A DNA stretch of 64,000 bases from Pseudoalteromonas rubra (lineage in GTDB: Bacteria > Pseudomonadota > Gammaproteobacteria > Enterobacterales > Alteromonadaceae). Shown in pieces: positions 15,788 to 24,026 of this stretch. The first letter of the stretch is position 1. Every line of letters starts with the position of its first letter. A model generated the notes under the pieces. That model was not told the origin of the DNA and did not search any database. It saw only the letters and a program-made list of their open reading frames with translations. The DNA lies in contig NZ_JXYA01000052.1 in NCBI RefSeq assembly GCF_000967655.1, positions 1 through 64,000 on the forward strand. Reading direction: 5' to 3'. Position numbers and translations under genes: made by a program.

Positions 15788-16099
15788 ATGGCAGTTATCG
15801 TAAAGTATGTGGTAGAAAGAAATGGAGTAGAGCGTATGACGTTTACCAGCAAAAAAGAGGCGGATGCTTATGATAAAATGCTGGATGTTGCAGAAGCGCT
15901 TGAAGGCATGTTAGAGAAAGTAGACGTCCCACTCAGTGAGCAACAGGTTGAGTCGCTTGCACTGGAAATTGCCAAACAAAAAGATGACTTTATGGCCATC
16001 CTGAAAGGCGGCAAAGTGTCAACAAAGAAAGACACAGAAGAAAAGCCTGCCAGTAAGAAAGGGAATGACGATAAGGTCACAGCCATCAAACAGGCCTAA
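15788..16099 (+). CDS. yebG: SOS-inducible YebG family protein
   Basis: 103 aa starting MAVIVKYVVERNG, the YebG signature. The first 75 residues form the conserved domain; the tail is Lys/Asp-rich (TKKDTEEKPASKKGNDD) and probably disordered. YebG is a DNA damage-induced protein of unclear biochemical role in E. coli. The ATG at 15788 is preferred, since GTGGAGAG precedes it; an in-frame GTG lies two codons upstream. The LexA box 19-34 nt upstream of the start confirms SOS control. Confidence 0.93.
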   Translation: MAVIVKYVVERNGVERMTFTSKKEADAYDKMLDVAEALEGMLEKVDVPLSEQQVESLALEIAKQKDDFMAILKGGKVSTKKDTEEKPASKKGNDDKVTAIKQA

Positions 16100-16112
16100 T
16101 CTTGCAGACCAG

Positions 16113-16151
16113 AAAAAAAAAGCCAGCTCCCGACGGAAGCTGGCTTTTTTC
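16113..16151. terminator. Bidirectional terminator between yebG and tyrB
   Basis: AGCCAGCT (16121-16128) / AGCTGGCT (16138-16145) stem with a run of nine A before and six T after. It serves both convergent genes. Confidence 0.88.
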
Positions 16152-16164
16152 ATATTAATGGCAC

Positions 16165-17358
16165 TTATTTCAAAACCGTCGCAACGGCATCTGCAAAGTA
16201 AGCAATATTGTCTTTGCTTACTCCCGCTACGTTTACGCGGCTGGAGCCTACAATATAAATTGAGTACTCTTCACGCAGCCTGTCAATTTGCGCTTTGTCT
16301 ATGCCCAGGAAAGAGAACATCCCGTTCTGACGCTCAATGAAAGAGAAGTCCTGTGATGTGCCTTTCGCATTCAGGCTGTCTTTTAGCAAGCTACGCAGAC
16401 CATTGATACGGTCACGCATCTCTGCCAGCTCCTGATGCCACTCTTGAGTAAGTTCTTCACTACCCAAAATCGTGTTCACAATGTCCGCACCGTGTGCAGG
16501 AGGCATTGAGTAGATGCTGCGTACAACGCTAAGTAATACTGAATTAGCAACATCCGCCACGACTGCATCTTTAGCAATGAATGAACATGCACCAATGCGC
16601 TCACGGTACAGGCCGAAGTTTTTCGAGCACGAAGAACAGATCAGCATTTCGTCCACGGTTGCAGCCAGCAGACGCAGGCCTTGTGCATCTTCTTCAAGGC
16701 CACTACCAAAGCCCTGATAGGCAATGTCAACAAGCGGTGTAAAGCCCGAATCTTTCGCTAACTCTGCCACGATTTGCCATTGCTCTGCGTTTAAATCCAT
16801 ACCGCTTGGGTTATGACAACAAGCGTGCAGTAATACGATATCGCCTTTTGGTACCTGCTTAAGTGCTTCGATCATTTCATCGAATAACAGGCCTTTGTTC
16901 TCATAGTCATAGTAGGGGTATTCTTTAACTGTCAGACCAGCCGCTTCGAACAAGCTGATATGGTTTGCCCAGGTCGGGGTCGTTACCCAAACAGTCGCAT
17001 CGGTATTGCAACGCTTAATAAATTCAGCCGCAACGCGCAAAGCCCCTGTGCCGCCTGGTGCCTGGGCTGTTCTGATGCGATTGGCCAGCAACGCCGGATG
17101 CTCATTACCCAGTAGCAGTTTTTCCATCTTATCGCAGTAATCCAGATTACCCGCCAGACCAATGTAAGATTTGGTTGTTTCATTTTCCAGGCGAAACGCT
17201 TCTGCCTTTTTTACCGCCTTCAGAACCGGGGTATGACCCTGCTCGTCTTTATACACCCCAACCCCCAGGTCAATCTTATTCGGGTTAGTATCTTTTTTAT
17301 AGGCAGCCATCAGGCCAAGAATTGGATCCGTCGGAAGTGGTTTTAGTTCTGAAAACAT
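16165..17358 (-). CDS. tyrB: Aromatic amino acid / aspartate aminotransferase
   Basis: 397-aa fold-type I PLP aminotransferase of the AspC/TyrB group. The PLP lysine is in CSSCSKNFGLYRERIG (about 244), the substrate-binding Arg in SSRVNVAG near 374, and the HNPSG motif near 182. It transaminates phenylpyruvate, 4-hydroxyphenylpyruvate and/or oxaloacetate; TyrB and AspC are hard to separate by eye. With pheA and tyrA a few kilobases away the aromatic role is plausible. AGGAAAGAG precedes the ATG. It is monocistronic. Confidence 0.88.
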   Translation of the reverse strand: MFSELKPLPTDPILGLMAAYKKDTNPNKIDLGVGVYKDEQGHTPVLKAVKKAEAFRLENETTKSYIGLAGNLDYCDKMEKLLLGNEHPALLANRIRTAQAPGGTGALRVAAEFIKRCNTDATVWVTTPTWANHISLFEAAGLTVKEYPYYDYENKGLLFDEMIEALKQVPKGDIVLLHACCHNPSGMDLNAEQWQIVAELAKDSGFTPLVDIAYQGFGSGLEEDAQGLRLLAATVDEMLICSSCSKNFGLYRERIGACSFIAKDAVVADVANSVLLSVVRSIYSMPPAHGADIVNTILGSEELTQEWHQELAEMRDRINGLRSLLKDSLNAKGTSQDFSFIERQNGMFSFLGIDKAQIDRLREEYSIYIVGSSRVNVAGVSKDNIAYFADAVATVLK

Positions 17359-17462
17359 GGTTCTCTCTTTCCTAATTAACGTTAACGAGGTTTTCTGACT
17401 CGTTTGTCGAGGGGTTAACTTTCAGCTCATATTAACATAAGTTGTCGCGAAGACGAGTCCGC

Positions 17463-18122
17463 TTAACCGGGAAGATTTTCAATTGCGCGGATGCAAGCGG
17501 CAACTAAAACTGCCAGCTTGTATTCATCAAAGCACTCTTGCTCAAAAGCTTCTGCATCTATGATCCCCTGGCACTTGCCTTGTGGATCTAAAAGCGGCAG
17601 GCAAACCTCTGACTGCACCTTAGGATCGCAGGTATAATATTCGCCACCTTTGGCAACATAATCCGGAATGTTATTGATAACCCGGGCCTGCTCAGACAAA
17701 AAAGTCTGGATATTGTTTGACGTCGCAGCAAATGCGTCGGTAATTGGGAACAAGGGTCGACTTGGTGCGCCGTAATAGGCCAGCTTCAACAACTGCTGCA
17801 TGCCATCGGCCTCACGCGCCTGATAAATACCAAACCAGTCTACGCCGGTGGCGGATTTAACGTATTGCGCAATGGTCTGTAAACGCGACAGCTGCTGCTC
17901 AGTATCATTAGTTTTGGAAACATACTCAGCCAGTAAAAAAGGGGCTTCCTGTAAGTGACCAAACAGGCTGCAACTCCCCCCTTCTCCAAGCTCCGGAATT
18001 TGGTATGACCATATGGCATCCAGGTGATGTGTTTCAAGATACGCATCCAGCTCACTAAGCTGGCCAGCCACCGCGGTTTCGCTGATAGATAAATTACAAT
18101 GAGAAAGATAGGTAGAAATCAT
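17463..18122 (-). CDS. GAF-domain protein, possibly free-methionine-sulfoxide-reductase-like
   Basis: 219 aa from the ATG at 18122; a TTG 12 nt upstream is in frame. A first part of about 75 residues has no clear relatives. The second part is a GAF fold: VDWFGIYQAREA, then EYYTCDPKVQSEVCLPLLDPQGKCQGIIDAEAF. The CDxxxxSEVCLPL pattern and GxIDxEAF recall fRMsr (YebR), whose catalytic cysteines lie in this loop, but the exact Cys spacing is different, so reductase activity is uncertain. A sensor role is the alternative. It lies between tyrB and the CrsR-like gene, with a roughly 110-nt gap to the latter. Confidence 0.7.
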   Translation of the reverse strand: MISTYLSHCNLSISETAVAGQLSELDAYLETHHLDAIWSYQIPELGEGGSCSLFGHLQEAPFLLAEYVSKTNDTEQQLSRLQTIAQYVKSATGVDWFGIYQAREADGMQQLLKLAYYGAPSRPLFPITDAFAATSNNIQTFLSEQARVINNIPDYVAKGGEYYTCDPKVQSEVCLPLLDPQGKCQGIIDAEAFEQECFDEYKLAVLVAACIRAIENLPG

Positions 18123-18235
18123 TTGGCCATCCAAACATCTAAATATCCATCAAATTTATCACGGACGCACGGGGGATACCAGAGTGTCATTAGAATATTT
18201 TATTTTTTACAAGAAAAATTGCCTGCGGCCCCGGC

Positions 18236-19882
18236 TCATCTGAGCGAGTACACCAGTTCAACCTCATTGCCAACCTGGTTATAGGTCACACTTCGTGCAA
18301 TTTCAGAGAGCAGCTCAACCCCTCTGCCATGCTCTTGTTGCGACTGATGCTGTGCTGTTGAGCTTTGGTCAAATCCATTACCTGAATCACAAATATTGAA
18401 CACGAGACAATATTCTTCCGGGCAAAAACGGACATTAATAATGATCAGCGCATCCTTGAGGCTTTCCAGTGCACGAGCCCGCTGATGGTAATACTCAATA
18501 AAACCATCATCCTGATTTTTTAAATCCGACTTTAACCCCAAAACGCCGTGATCCAGCGAGTTGTTATATGCCTCTGACAGTAACAAAAAGACATTGGATC
18601 TGTGGGCGTGCAGGCCCTCTACTTTAGACAAAATGTCCACCAGCTCGAGTACTGGATCGGTAAAGCGCATCTGCTGTGCATTCAGCGAAATACTAATATT
18701 AAATGGCAAAGTAGAATATTCGGGCGGCAGGGCCTCACTTGAGTTATCAGGTAAGCAGTTAATGATCGCTATGCTTAAATCGTCCTGTTGCTCTTTGTGA
18801 CCACTGTATTCTCGTACCTGCTGAATAATATCTCTGGTCGAAATATCAACCTTGCAGCGTAGCACATCGATCAACCTTTGCTCGCCAAACAGCTCACCAT
18901 CGGGCGCTTCGCTTTCAATGATACCATCCGTTGCCATCACGAGGCGTGTGCCTACCTCAACTTCAAAGTGCAAGGTATTACGCTCAAATTCATCTTCATC
19001 GAGGATCCCTAGCGACATATGCTGAGATTCTATGGTTTTAAGCACCTGCCCCTGGTTATCTATCAGATAGATGTCGGGAAAGCCCCCCAGCCAGGCTGAC
19101 AGGTTCCGCCCGGAGCCACTGATCTCGATAATCGCTGCGGCACAAAACATGTGCCCGGGCAATAAGGTATTCAATGAACTGTTCAGCTCGGCAGCAATGT
19201 CATTCACCGCCATGCCTTTTTGCACCATGGTATAAAAAATCTTCGATGCCGGGAGCGCGCCGACCGCAGCAGCCAGGCCATGACCAGTGAAATCCCCCAG
19301 CAGGCAATAAAACCCACCAATCGGGCTTTTTGCCATCAGAAACATATCACCGTTGAACATAGAGGCGGGAGACAGGTGATAGTCACATAAGTCGGCAAAG
19401 TCCTCCTGACCGGACAAGGCATTACGAAAGATATGCTCTACAATTTCGTGTTCGCGCTCAATCTGGTTGTAGTGATACTCGAGCTGCTTTTTTTGTTCGT
19501 GGGCTTCTTTACTGAGTTTTCGCGTGCGGGCATGGGCACGGATCTTTGCAGAAAGTACGATCCGATCAAAGGGTTTGTGGATAAAGTCATCGCCACCAAC
19601 ATGCAGGCACTTTTCAAAACTAGCGTGGTCTTCCAGGGCCGTGATAAATATCACGGGTAAATACACATCACCGGCATGCTCTTTGATTTTGGGGGCGGTC
19701 TCAAAGCCATCCATCACTGGCATCATGACATCCAGCAAGACAATGTCTACATCGTGCTGATAAAGCACCTCCAGGGCTTCCTGGCCATTGTTTGCCACCA
19801 GCACATCATAGTGTTGGTGCTCAAGCATGGTTTGTAGCAATCGACAGTTGAGTGGCTGATCATCCACAACCAAAATTAACAT
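18236..19882 (-). CDS. CrsR/HsbR-like response regulator: receiver, PP2C phosphatase, anti-sigma kinase
   Basis: 548 aa with three domains. Receiver (1-120): DD at 7-8, Asp51 in DIVLLDVMMP, Lys in IHKPF. A coiled linker (about 120-155) leads to a SpoIIE-type PP2C phosphatase (about 165-375) with GDMFLMA, LLGDFTGHGLAAAVG and VMATDGIIES. The C-terminal HATPase_c (about 405-548) has LLSEAYNNSLDHG and ICDSGNGFD. This matches Shewanella CrsR, which sequesters sigma S and is controlled by the STAS protein CrsA, and Pseudomonas HsbR. The STAS gene lies 18 nt upstream. Its own Shine-Dalgarno is in a hairpin. Confidence 0.88.
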   Translation of the reverse strand: MLILVVDDQPLNCRLLQTMLEHQHYDVLVANNGQEALEVLYQHDVDIVLLDVMMPVMDGFETAPKIKEHAGDVYLPVIFITALEDHASFEKCLHVGGDDFIHKPFDRIVLSAKIRAHARTRKLSKEAHEQKKQLEYHYNQIEREHEIVEHIFRNALSGQEDFADLCDYHLSPASMFNGDMFLMAKSPIGGFYCLLGDFTGHGLAAAVGALPASKIFYTMVQKGMAVNDIAAELNSSLNTLLPGHMFCAAAIIEISGSGRNLSAWLGGFPDIYLIDNQGQVLKTIESQHMSLGILDEDEFERNTLHFEVEVGTRLVMATDGIIESEAPDGELFGEQRLIDVLRCKVDISTRDIIQQVREYSGHKEQQDDLSIAIINCLPDNSSEALPPEYSTLPFNISISLNAQQMRFTDPVLELVDILSKVEGLHAHRSNVFLLLSEAYNNSLDHGVLGLKSDLKNQDDGFIEYYHQRARALESLKDALIIINVRFCPEEYCLVFNICDSGNGFDQSSTAQHQSQQEHGRGVELLSEIARSVTYNQVGNEVELVYSLR

Positions 19883-19883
19883 G

Positions 19884-19898
19884 CACGAGTCCCTCGTG
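19884..19898 (-). promoter_or_regulatory. Hairpin hiding the Shine-Dalgarno of the CrsR-like gene
   Basis: CACGAG/CTCGTG stem (19884-19889 and 19893-19898) with a 3-nt loop. On the minus strand it contains the GAGG Shine-Dalgarno, starts 2 nt after the STAS stop codon and ends 1 nt before the next ATG. A ribosome finishing the STAS gene would open it, giving translational coupling. Confidence 0.55.
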
Positions 19899-19900
19899 GA

Positions 19901-20206
19901 TTAGTCGATATCAAATTTCTTATCGAAGCGTGAAATCTGTAAAATCTTCTTCAGTTGAGGTCTGCAATTACTGATCTGGATGCTAGATACCGAGTCGCCT
20001 AAGGTTTTTTTCATATTAAGTAACATACCTAATGCGGAGCTATCCATATAATCGGTGTCACGCAGATCAACAACCACCTTCTCCGTTTGGCTGCCTACTT
20101 CGGCATAGGCCTGACGAAAAGACTGGACCAGGTTAAAATCAAACTTTCCTTTGATTTGAATCGTTAAAGTTTTTCCGTCCGCTGAAGCATTTTTGCTCAG
20201 GCTCAT
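19901..20206 (-). CDS. STAS-domain anti-sigma factor antagonist (CrsA/HsbA-like)
   Basis: 101 aa. Single STAS domain with the phosphorylatable serine in TDYMDSSALGMLLNMKK (about residues 55-71) and a hydrophobic VVVDLRD strand before it. In the partner-switch model the phosphatase/kinase protein encoded next controls its serine phosphorylation, and the unphosphorylated form releases the sigma factor or another target. GGAG lies upstream of the ATG. It is the first gene of a two-gene operon. Confidence 0.9.
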   Translation of the reverse strand: MSLSKNASADGKTLTIQIKGKFDFNLVQSFRQAYAEVGSQTEKVVVDLRDTDYMDSSALGMLLNMKKTLGDSVSSIQISNCRPQLKKILQISRFDKKFDID

Positions 20207-20351
20207 TGCAAGCTCCTACTTTGGTTGAATTTTGGTATCCATGATGTTGTTTTAAATATAAACCGATAAGTGGAATTAGCCAAAAAATTATCTCGCTTCA
20301 AAACGCTTTTTGTTACCATGGCAGGCGAGAGTTATTAACAGGAGAGTCAAA

Positions 20352-20681
20352 ATGTCAGAGAGTCGTTTGGTGTATTCCACCGAGTCTGGCCGGATCAAAC
20401 ACACCGAAACCCCGGCTGAGCCAGAAGTAAAATTATTTAAAGACGGCGCAGTGCGTATTGAGCGACAAACGAAAGGTCGTAAGGGCAAAGGTGTTATGTT
20501 GGTTGTTGGCATAGACCCGGCTGAACACGATTTGAAGAAACTGGCAAAAACGCTGAAAAGCAAGATGGGTCAGGGTGGCGCGCTCAAAGACGGCGTGATT
20601 GAGATCCAGGGCGACGACCGTAATAAACTTAAAGCGCTGCTCGAAGCACAGGGTTTTAAAGTTAAAATCGCCGGTGGCTGA
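20352..20681 (+). CDS. yciH: SUI1/eIF1-family translation initiation factor YciH
   Basis: 109 aa. The ATG at 20352 (MSESRLVYSTESGRIKH) has GGAGAG 7-12 nt upstream; an upstream in-frame ATG at 20310 has none. SUI1 domain: KGRKGKGVMLVVGI near 47-60, LKKLAKTLKSKMGQGGALKDGVIEIQGD near 68-95 (key GGALKDG loop). Bacterial YciH resembles eukaryotic eIF1 and influences start site fidelity and translation under stress. It is monocistronic and divergent from the STAS gene. Confidence 0.93.
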   Translation: MSESRLVYSTESGRIKHTETPAEPEVKLFKDGAVRIERQTKGRKGKGVMLVVGIDPAEHDLKKLAKTLKSKMGQGGALKDGVIEIQGDDRNKLKALLEAQGFKVKIAGG

Positions 20682-20725
20682 TCCCGGTATCGTGCAAAGT
20701 CAGCTATCAGTGCACCACAGCAGGC

Positions 20726-23710
20726 CTACTTGGCCTGGCCAATGTCCGGATGCTGGCTTTGCAGCAAAATCTCATGTTCTGTCAGGGGCGCACTGTAATA
20801 GTAGCCCTGTACAATAAAGCAGTTATTTCTTTGTAAGAATGCCACTTGCTCCTCAGTCTCCACCCCTTCTGCAATGACCTTCATACTCAGTTTTTGTGCC
20901 ATCGCGATGATTGCCGCAGTGATCTCCATATCATTGGAATCCTCGGGGATATCTTTGACAAAGGAGCGATCGACTTTCAGCACATCGACCGGAAAACGCT
21001 TGAGGTAACTCAATGACGAGTAGCCCGTACCAAAGTCGTCTATAGACAAAGACACGCCAAGCTTCTTCATTTCCAGTAGTTGCTCTATGGCTGCTTCAAC
21101 ATCGCCCATTAACATGCTCTCTGTCAGCTCTAAATGCAGCATCTGGGGAGACAGACCGGTTTCTTTTAGCGTCGTGGCAATGTGTTCGATTAATTCGACG
21201 TCTTTAAACTGGCGTGCCGACAAGTTGACAGAAATATCCGCAGCCCGTCCACTGCGGCGCAAGCGGGCTGAGAACTGGCAGGCTTCACGCAGTACCCAGG
21301 CACCCAGCTCAACTATCATGCCGGTCGCCTCAGCGATAGGAATAAACTTAGTTGGCGCAATAAAGCCTTTTTCAGGGTGATACCAGCGCACCAGCGCCTC
21401 ATAGCCGACAACCTGCTCTGTGGTGCTGTCTATCTGAGGCTGATAGCGCAGGCTAAACTGCCCTTCTTTGATGGCCTGACGCAGCTCGTTTTCAATATAT
21501 AACCGCTCGTTAGCTGCCGCATCCAACTCCTGTGAGTAGAAGTGAAAGGTATTTCGCCCTTTTGCTTTGGCTTCGTACATGGCCAGGTCGGCATGCTTCA
21601 GGAGTTGCTCTTCTTCTTTGCTATCAAACGGGGCCAGGGTAATACCAATACTGGCGCTGATAATCACTTCGTTATTACCAAGACGAATGGGCTTTGCCAG
21701 TGTGCGCTGGATTGTGTAGGCCACATCCATGGCGTTTTCCCGACTCTCGATACCACTAAGCAGCACAGCAAATTCATCGCCGCCCAGGCGCGCTATGGTG
21801 TCTTCTGCGCGCAGTCGCTGTTTGAGTCTGTCTGCCACTTCAACCAGTAAACGGTCGCCTGCATCATGGCCCAAGGTGTCATTGATCCGCTTGAATTCAT
21901 CGAGATCAAAATAAAACAGGGCAAAAGCGTAGTGCCCGCGCTCGGCCAGCGCCATCGACTTGCGTAGCTGCATGCGGAAAAAGGTGCGATTTGCCAGCCC
22001 AGTCAGGGTGTCAAAATAGGCCAGTTCTTCCATTTTGCGCTGGCTTTCTTTCACAAAGGAAATATCCTGAGCCGACGCAACATAACTGGATATCCGCCCG
22101 CCATCTTCGCGAATGGGAGAAATACTGAGGCTGACCCAGATCTGTTCATTCGACACGCCCTGCAGCAGCGTATCACCACGCCAGTAATTGCGACTGCGCA
22201 GATCAAAATCAATGTCGTCTATGATGATGGCCATTTCTTTTGACACGATAGCCAGTAAAGGTGAGCCAATAAAATGTGCTTCGTTGTAGCCAGTCATCTC
22301 CAACATTTTGGGGTTTACATACTCTATCTTAAACCTGTCGTTGGTAATTATGACTCCAGTACCAGAGAACTCTACCGCCTTGCCAAGTCGGTTGGCCTGC
22401 TTTTGAGCCGATTCTTTTTCAGATACCCGGGTATTCAAACCCTGGATCAGTTTGCGAGTTTCACCACTCATATCATTGATTGACGCGTTCAGTACACCTA
22501 ACTCATCATGTGCATCAGGCAGTGCGGGATGGTCAAGCTGACCTTTGCCAAAAGAATTCAAAGCATCGGCGGCGTAATTAAGGCGCTTAAGGATCAGGTG
22601 ATAAATTATCTGATGCAGCAGCAAAGACACAAACAAGCCATAAAGGATAAATAGACCCGAGAACTTCCATTTTAAATCGTTGAGTGCAAACAGCGCGGTA
22701 TCTCGTTGTTTGTAATATCCTATGTACCAATCCAGCTCCGTCAGATGAACAACATTCGCCAAATAGGCCGCCTCGTTATAACCGAATTCACTTTGTAAAC
22801 TGGGCAGATTGACCTGCAAGGTACGCTCAATCATTTGTTTAAAAGCCTGAGGCAACGATGATTTATCTGCCAGCTCGTTGTTATGCGCCAGGATCCCCAT
22901 GTTAGGTGCAGATAGCACGCGCCCCTGCTTATCAAAGACGATATACGCCAGATCCTCACTGGCTTCAGGCAAGTGTCTCAGCAGCACATCTAACTCCAGA
23001 TCACTGCCAGTAAACCCTTGATAGGTGTCGTCTACGTATACGGGAACCAGCACACTGACGACCCATTTGCTCCAGACTTCATCGAAGTGGATCCCGGACC
23101 ATAGCGCCTGACGCGTCGGGTTAAGTTCTTCACGCAGTAAAGGCAGTGCATGGGTGCTGAAATGATTGCCTCCCTTGCCCTCTACCAGCAAAGAGTTTGG
23201 CGGCGAGATACGTACAAAATCGTCTGTGGTATACAGGTAAAAATTGAAAAAATCCTGCAACAGCAAAGGAGACAGAGAGTTCCACACATATTCAGATTCA
23301 GTGAGCAGAGTTTGAGTTCGCTCATTCAGGTTCTCGGCGGGCAGGTAAGCGGCTGAAATGCCATTCGCTGCAATGCTATTAATACGCTCGTCGGTATGGT
23401 TAAGCTGTACCTGATGCTGTGTCGCCGTGTGTCCAGATTGCTCTGTAAACAAAGCGCGACTCACCACCATATTGGCCTGCTGAGCCAGCTTTTTCTTTGA
23501 GGTCAGAAATTCAGAGAAATGCATCAAGGTTTGTTCACTTTGCACTCTCAGCTTATGAAACTCTTCATAAACTAGCTGCCTTTCTTCGGTTTTCAGCAGC
23601 AAAGCGGCTGCGATGGCGCCGGCCATCAAACACACAACGGCAGTGAGCAGCGGGAGCTTGACACTGAGCGAGTTAAAACCAAAGCGAGACACAGGTCGTC
23701 GATAGCCCAC
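20726..23710 (-). CDS. Membrane sensor with GGDEF and EAL domains
   Basis: 994-aa cyclic-di-GMP enzyme. TM1 near 16-40, a periplasmic sensor region of about 300 residues with a Cache-like pattern (FDEVWSKWVVSVLVPVYVDD, GFTGSDLELDVLL, VFDKQGRVLSAP), TM2 near 355-375, HAMP, PAS (GTGVIITNDRFKIEYVNPKMLEMTGYN), GGDEF with intact RLGGDEFAVLL, and EAL with intact YEALVRW, DDFGTGYSSL and ENT-like SMLMGDVEAA. Both active-site signatures look complete, so it may be bifunctional or use one domain for regulation. It converges on SUI1 with a 44-nt gap. Confidence 0.92.
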   Translation of the reverse strand: MGYRRPVSRFGFNSLSVKLPLLTAVVCLMAGAIAAALLLKTEERQLVYEEFHKLRVQSEQTLMHFSEFLTSKKKLAQQANMVVSRALFTEQSGHTATQHQVQLNHTDERINSIAANGISAAYLPAENLNERTQTLLTESEYVWNSLSPLLLQDFFNFYLYTTDDFVRISPPNSLLVEGKGGNHFSTHALPLLREELNPTRQALWSGIHFDEVWSKWVVSVLVPVYVDDTYQGFTGSDLELDVLLRHLPEASEDLAYIVFDKQGRVLSAPNMGILAHNNELADKSSLPQAFKQMIERTLQVNLPSLQSEFGYNEAAYLANVVHLTELDWYIGYYKQRDTALFALNDLKWKFSGLFILYGLFVSLLLHQIIYHLILKRLNYAADALNSFGKGQLDHPALPDAHDELGVLNASINDMSGETRKLIQGLNTRVSEKESAQKQANRLGKAVEFSGTGVIITNDRFKIEYVNPKMLEMTGYNEAHFIGSPLLAIVSKEMAIIIDDIDFDLRSRNYWRGDTLLQGVSNEQIWVSLSISPIREDGGRISSYVASAQDISFVKESQRKMEELAYFDTLTGLANRTFFRMQLRKSMALAERGHYAFALFYFDLDEFKRINDTLGHDAGDRLLVEVADRLKQRLRAEDTIARLGGDEFAVLLSGIESRENAMDVAYTIQRTLAKPIRLGNNEVIISASIGITLAPFDSKEEEQLLKHADLAMYEAKAKGRNTFHFYSQELDAAANERLYIENELRQAIKEGQFSLRYQPQIDSTTEQVVGYEALVRWYHPEKGFIAPTKFIPIAEATGMIVELGAWVLREACQFSARLRRSGRAADISVNLSARQFKDVELIEHIATTLKETGLSPQMLHLELTESMLMGDVEAAIEQLLEMKKLGVSLSIDDFGTGYSSLSYLKRFPVDVLKVDRSFVKDIPEDSNDMEITAAIIAMAQKLSMKVIAEGVETEEQVAFLQRNNCFIVQGYYYSAPLTEHEILLQSQHPDIGQAK

Positions 23711-23816
23711 GATAAACCTTTTAGCTAGTTACAGTTTTTCTATATTGAGTGCGCAGAATATACCAGATCATGGGGAACCTCGCCAAACACTTTGCCAGAT
23801 ATGTCAACATTCGGGC

Positions 23817-23846
23817 TTGTATAGTTAAAATGATCTGTGCTAATAA
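23817..23846 (+). promoter_or_regulatory. Candidate pheL-pheA promoter
   Basis: TTGTAT (23817-23822), 18-nt spacer, TAATAA (23841-23846). It lies about 40 nt upstream of the leader peptide start, a reasonable place for a leader transcript start. The elements are moderate matches only. Confidence 0.4.
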
Positions 23847-23886
23847 TAGCGTTAATTAGATTAAGCACCACAAATTAGACAGATTT

Positions 23887-23937
23887 ATGACTTTAAACAC
23901 ACGCAACTATTTTTTCTTTTTTAGCTTCTTTAGGTGA
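23887..23937 (+). CDS. pheL: Phe-rich leader peptide of the pheA attenuator
   Basis: 16 codons, MTLNTRNYFFFFSFFR then TGA. Six of the last eight residues are Phe, preceded by Tyr. It lies immediately before the paired attenuator arms at 23939-24004. Ribosome stalling at Phe codons when Phe-tRNA is scarce should favour the antiterminator. It has the same design as E. coli PheL although the peptide sequence differs. Confidence 0.92.
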   Translation: MTLNTRNYFFFFSFFR

Positions 23938-23938
23938 A

Positions 23939-24004
23939 GAGGCTTAACTGTTTGCGTGTAAAAGTTCAGATAGCTAAGCCTCCCACACTGGGAGGTTTTT
24001 TTTT
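23939..24004 (+). promoter_or_regulatory. pheA transcription attenuator
   Basis: Terminator: CCTCCC (23979-23984) / GGGAGG (23990-23995), then nine T. Antiterminator: GAGGCTTA (23939-23946) pairs with TAAGCCTC (23975-23982), which overlaps the left terminator arm, so the two are mutually exclusive. The arm 5-prime of the antiterminator begins two bases after the pheL stop. Confidence 0.9.
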
Positions 24005-24026
24005 GGCAAAATGGGAGTGAGGACCT

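Noticed and set aside
17376..17385. TTAACGTTAA palindrome upstream of tyrB as a TyrR site
   Set aside because: It does not match TGTAAA-N6-TTTACA, and a 10-bp AT-rich palindrome is common by chance.
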